Below, piece by piece: positions 5,695 through 7,152 of a DNA stretch of 7,152 nucleotides. Under the pieces are notes generated by a model. The model made no database searches, had not been told where the DNA came from, and saw only the letters and a list, made by a program, of their open reading frames with translations. Source of the stretch: a bacterium (GTDB taxonomy: Bacteria > Krumholzibacteriota > Krumholzibacteriia > WVZY01); contig JAPUJU010000207.1 in the NCBI GenBank assembly GCA_027296025.1, forward strand, positions 1 through 7,152. Reading direction: 5' to 3'. The first letter of the stretch is position 1; every line of letters begins with the position of its first letter. Both the position numbers and the translations under genes were made by a program.

Positions 5695-6327
5695 ATGATT
5701 GTCGATCCGAAAACGGCGTCCCCGCGGGACTGCTACAAACTAATGATCGGTGGGATCGTTCCGCGGCCGATCGCGTTCGTGTCGACGCTCTCCCCGGAAG
5801 GGGTGCCGAACCTCGCCCCGTTTTCCTATTTCACGGCGATCACCTCGTCGCCCCCGACGATCTGCTTTTCTCCCGGGCGCAGGTTCGATACCGGTGAAAA
5901 GAAAGACACGCTTCGAAACATCGAGGCCATCGGTGAGTTCGTTGTAAACGTCGTGACTGAGAACATCGGCAAGCAGATGAACGAGACGGCGACGGATTTT
6001 CCGCCAGGAACGAACGAGTTCGAGGTTTCCGGACTGACGGCGGTGCCGAGCCGGATCATCACACCGCCCCGTGTGGCCGAGTCACCGATCAATATGGAGT
6101 GCAAACTTTACAAGGTCGTGCCGATCGGACCGGACGGTCCTGGCGGCGGCGCGCTGGTGATCGGCGAGATCGTCCTTTGTCACATCGATGACCGGATATA
6201 CGAGAATGGCCGACTTAACATAGAGGGCCTTCGTCCGCTTGGCCGCCTCGCCGGCGCGCTTTACACGACGCTCGGAAGGATCGTGACGATGAAGCGCAAA
6301 GCGTACCGGCCGGCCGATAACTCATAA
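5695..6327 (+). CDS. Flavin reductase-like (FMN-binding split-barrel) protein
   Basis: The 210-residue product matches the flavin reductase-like domain (PF01613/COG1853, DIM6/NTAB type). The diagnostic N-terminal part reads PRPIAFVSTLSPEGVPNLAPFSYFT (23-47), followed by PPTICFSPG and KDTLRNIEAIGEFVVNVV (70-87). A second conserved part has ESPINMECKL (129-138) and GALVIGEIV (152-160). Relatives bind FMN; some supply reduced flavin to a monooxygenase and others have unknown redox roles. No oxygenase partner that uses reduced flavin is in the window. ATG at 5695 is only 2 nt after the dioxygenase stop, and only the GTAGGG of the junction resembles a ribosome site, so translational coupling is likely. 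A TTG further upstream would overlap the dioxygenase. Confidence 0.88.
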   Translation: MIVDPKTASPRDCYKLMIGGIVPRPIAFVSTLSPEGVPNLAPFSYFTAITSSPPTICFSPGRRFDTGEKKDTLRNIEAIGEFVVNVVTENIGKQMNETATDFPPGTNEFEVSGLTAVPSRIITPPRVAESPINMECKLYKVVPIGPDGPGGGALVIGEIVLCHIDDRIYENGRLNIEGLRPLGRLAGALYTTLGRIVTMKRKAYRPADNS

Positions 6328-6353
6328 GGGCTCTTTCTGCCTGGTGGTCCGCG

Positions 6354-6359
6354 TATAGT
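6354..6359 (+). promoter_or_regulatory. Candidate -10 box upstream of the lipoprotein gene
   Basis: TATAGT lies 33 bp before the ATG at 6393 and matches TATAAT at five of six positions. The -35 position is poor (near CTCTTT), so the call is weak. Without it the lipoprotein would be read from the dioxygenase transcript, since no terminator-like hairpin with a T-run is seen in 6328-6392. Confidence 0.3.
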
Positions 6360-6392
6360 CCCACCCCTGCGTTGTGGAAAATCGAGACAACA

Positions 6393-7152
6393 ATGACTAT
6401 TCCTGCCAAAGATACCGTGCTGCTGTTGGCGGCGTTCGTGCTTTCGTTTGCCGGTTGTTCCGAGGACGAGCTCCTTCAGATGCTCGACGGTCCGGGGGAC
6501 ATTACCGTTTGCACCGACTTTGGCACGTTCATCCATTCGGAAGGCTATGTCGAAACGCCGGGGAGCGCGCGACGCTCTGCTCTCGCCGGTGACTACCTGT
6601 ACGTGGCGGACGGGACGGCAGGCGTTCAGGTCATCGATGTCGGAGATCCAGATCGCCCGGTCATCGTCGGCGTCGTCGATACGCCCGGGAATGCGACGGA
6701 TATTGGCGTTTCCGGTTCGGTCATCGTTGTAGCCGACGCGTTCGGCGGCATACAGGTCCTCGAACGCAGCAATCCCGAACAGCCCGTCCCGGTCGACACG
6801 CTGGGCTCGTCGACGGCGCGCGGCGTTGCGGTTAGAGACACGCTTGCGTACGTCGCGGCCGAGGGCCTGGGTCTTCTCGTCCTCGGGCTCAGCGATCCCT
6901 TGTCACCGCGCGTACTCGCGGTGGAGAATACAGTGGGGAGCGCCCAGGATGTGGTGCTGCACGGGGACGTCGCGTTTGTCAGCGACCAGGTGCTCGGGCT
7001 TCGCGTCGTCGACATTCGTGTGCCCACGGCGCCTGATACGATGGCGGTGTTGCCGTTGTCGGGAACATTGCGGGGAATCGATATTCATCCCGCTACCTCG
7101 ACACTGTTCATTGCGGCGGGGCGCGAAGGCGTGCACGTGATCGATGTCGGAG
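6393..7152 (+). CDS. LVIVD-repeat beta-propeller lipoprotein, 3' truncated by the window
   Basis: The open frame runs from ATG 6393 to the edge, giving 253 residues. The N-terminus is a lipoprotein signal peptide: Lys6, a hydrophobic run (VLLLAAFVLSFAG) and Cys22 in FAGC, followed by Ser. Phe at -3 of the lipobox is less usual. From about residue 51 there are five tandem units of about 42 residues (51-92, 93-134, 135-175, 176-217, 218 on). Each has a strand like LYVAD, VVAD, YVAA, FVSD or FIAA and then GVQVIDV-type strands. This is the LVIVD-repeat pattern, expected to form a beta-propeller. After lipidation it should sit on the outer membrane or cell surface; its ligand is unknown. The ribosome site is weak (GAGA at 6384-6387). 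Coupling to the upstream catabolic genes is not evident. Confidence 0.85.
   Translation, partial: MTIPAKDTVLLLAAFVLSFAGCSEDELLQMLDGPGDITVCTDFGTFIHSEGYVETPGSARRSALAGDYLYVADGTAGVQVIDVGDPDRPVIVGVVDTPGNATDIGVSGSVIVVADAFGGIQVLERSNPEQPVPVDTLGSSTARGVAVRDTLAYVAAEGLGLLVLGLSDPLSPRVLAVENTVGSAQDVVLHGDVAFVSDQVLGLRVVDIRVPTAPDTMAVLPLSGTLRGIDIHPATSTLFIAAGREGVHVIDVG
6543..7152 (+). repeat. In-gene tandem repeats encoding about 42-residue propeller units
   Basis: The lipoprotein frame is a tandem array of units of about 126 nt, diverged at DNA level but clear in protein. One exact 13-nt match, ATCGATGTCGGAG, recurs at 6633-6645 and at 7140-7152 (507 nt apart, a multiple of three), encoding the IDVG end of the first and fifth units. 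Confidence 0.7.

Noticed and set aside
1..7152. CRISPR array, IS element, toxin-antitoxin or phage defence system
   Set aside because: No spaced direct repeats, transposase motifs, terminal inverted repeats or recognisable defence domains were seen. Nearly all the sequence is explained by ordinary metabolic and membrane genes.

Overview
The window looks like a chromosomal stretch of a moderately GC-rich, Gram-negative-type bacterium. The signs are Shine-Dalgarno-led genes, a LapA-type inner-membrane protein, a lipoprotein with a lipobox, and sigma-70-like promoters. The phylum cannot be settled from the sequence alone. The combination of an LVIVD-repeat lipoprotein, a short homogentisate dioxygenase and an AmmeMemoRadiSam-type radical SAM enzyme would suit a less-studied environmental lineage, but that is only an impression. 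No tRNA, rRNA, IS element, CRISPR array, attachment site or phage gene was seen.

Layout. Positions 1-215 (minus) hold the N-terminal part of an unrecognised membrane protein, cut by the window edge. Positions 216-528 form a gene-free divergent region with small palindromes and a possible -10 element. A plus-strand run follows: a gamma-carbonic-anhydrase-like hexapeptide protein lacking the usual zinc histidines (529-1155), a small DUF6614-like protein (1177-1521), a GNAT acetyltransferase (1537-2007) and a TTG-started LapA-like two-helix membrane protein (2068-2274). The last gene converges on a minus-strand amidohydrolase (2271-3185), and their two TAG stops share one CTAG.

The amidohydrolase is divergent from an AmmeMemoRadiSam-type radical SAM gene (3283-4362). 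The 97 bp between them hold a good candidate for a bidirectional promoter with overlapping -35 boxes. After a 166 bp gap with a possible promoter and a perfect 7 bp hairpin come a short-form homogentisate 1,2-dioxygenase (4529-5692) and, 2 nt later, a flavin-reductase-like protein (5695-6327). The window ends inside a lipoprotein whose mature part is a tandem array of about 42-residue LVIVD-type beta-propeller repeats (6393 to the edge).

How the genes may work together. The dioxygenase, flavin reductase and amidohydrolase (a family that includes aromatic-acid decarboxylases) make the centre and right side look like aromatic-compound catabolism, but the next enzymes of the homogentisate route are not in this window. 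The left plus-strand run has no obvious shared pathway. No known defence or mobile system was found. The most interesting points are the unpaired radical SAM enzyme with its bidirectional promoter, the ligand-poor hexapeptide protein, and the hairpin in the dioxygenase leader.
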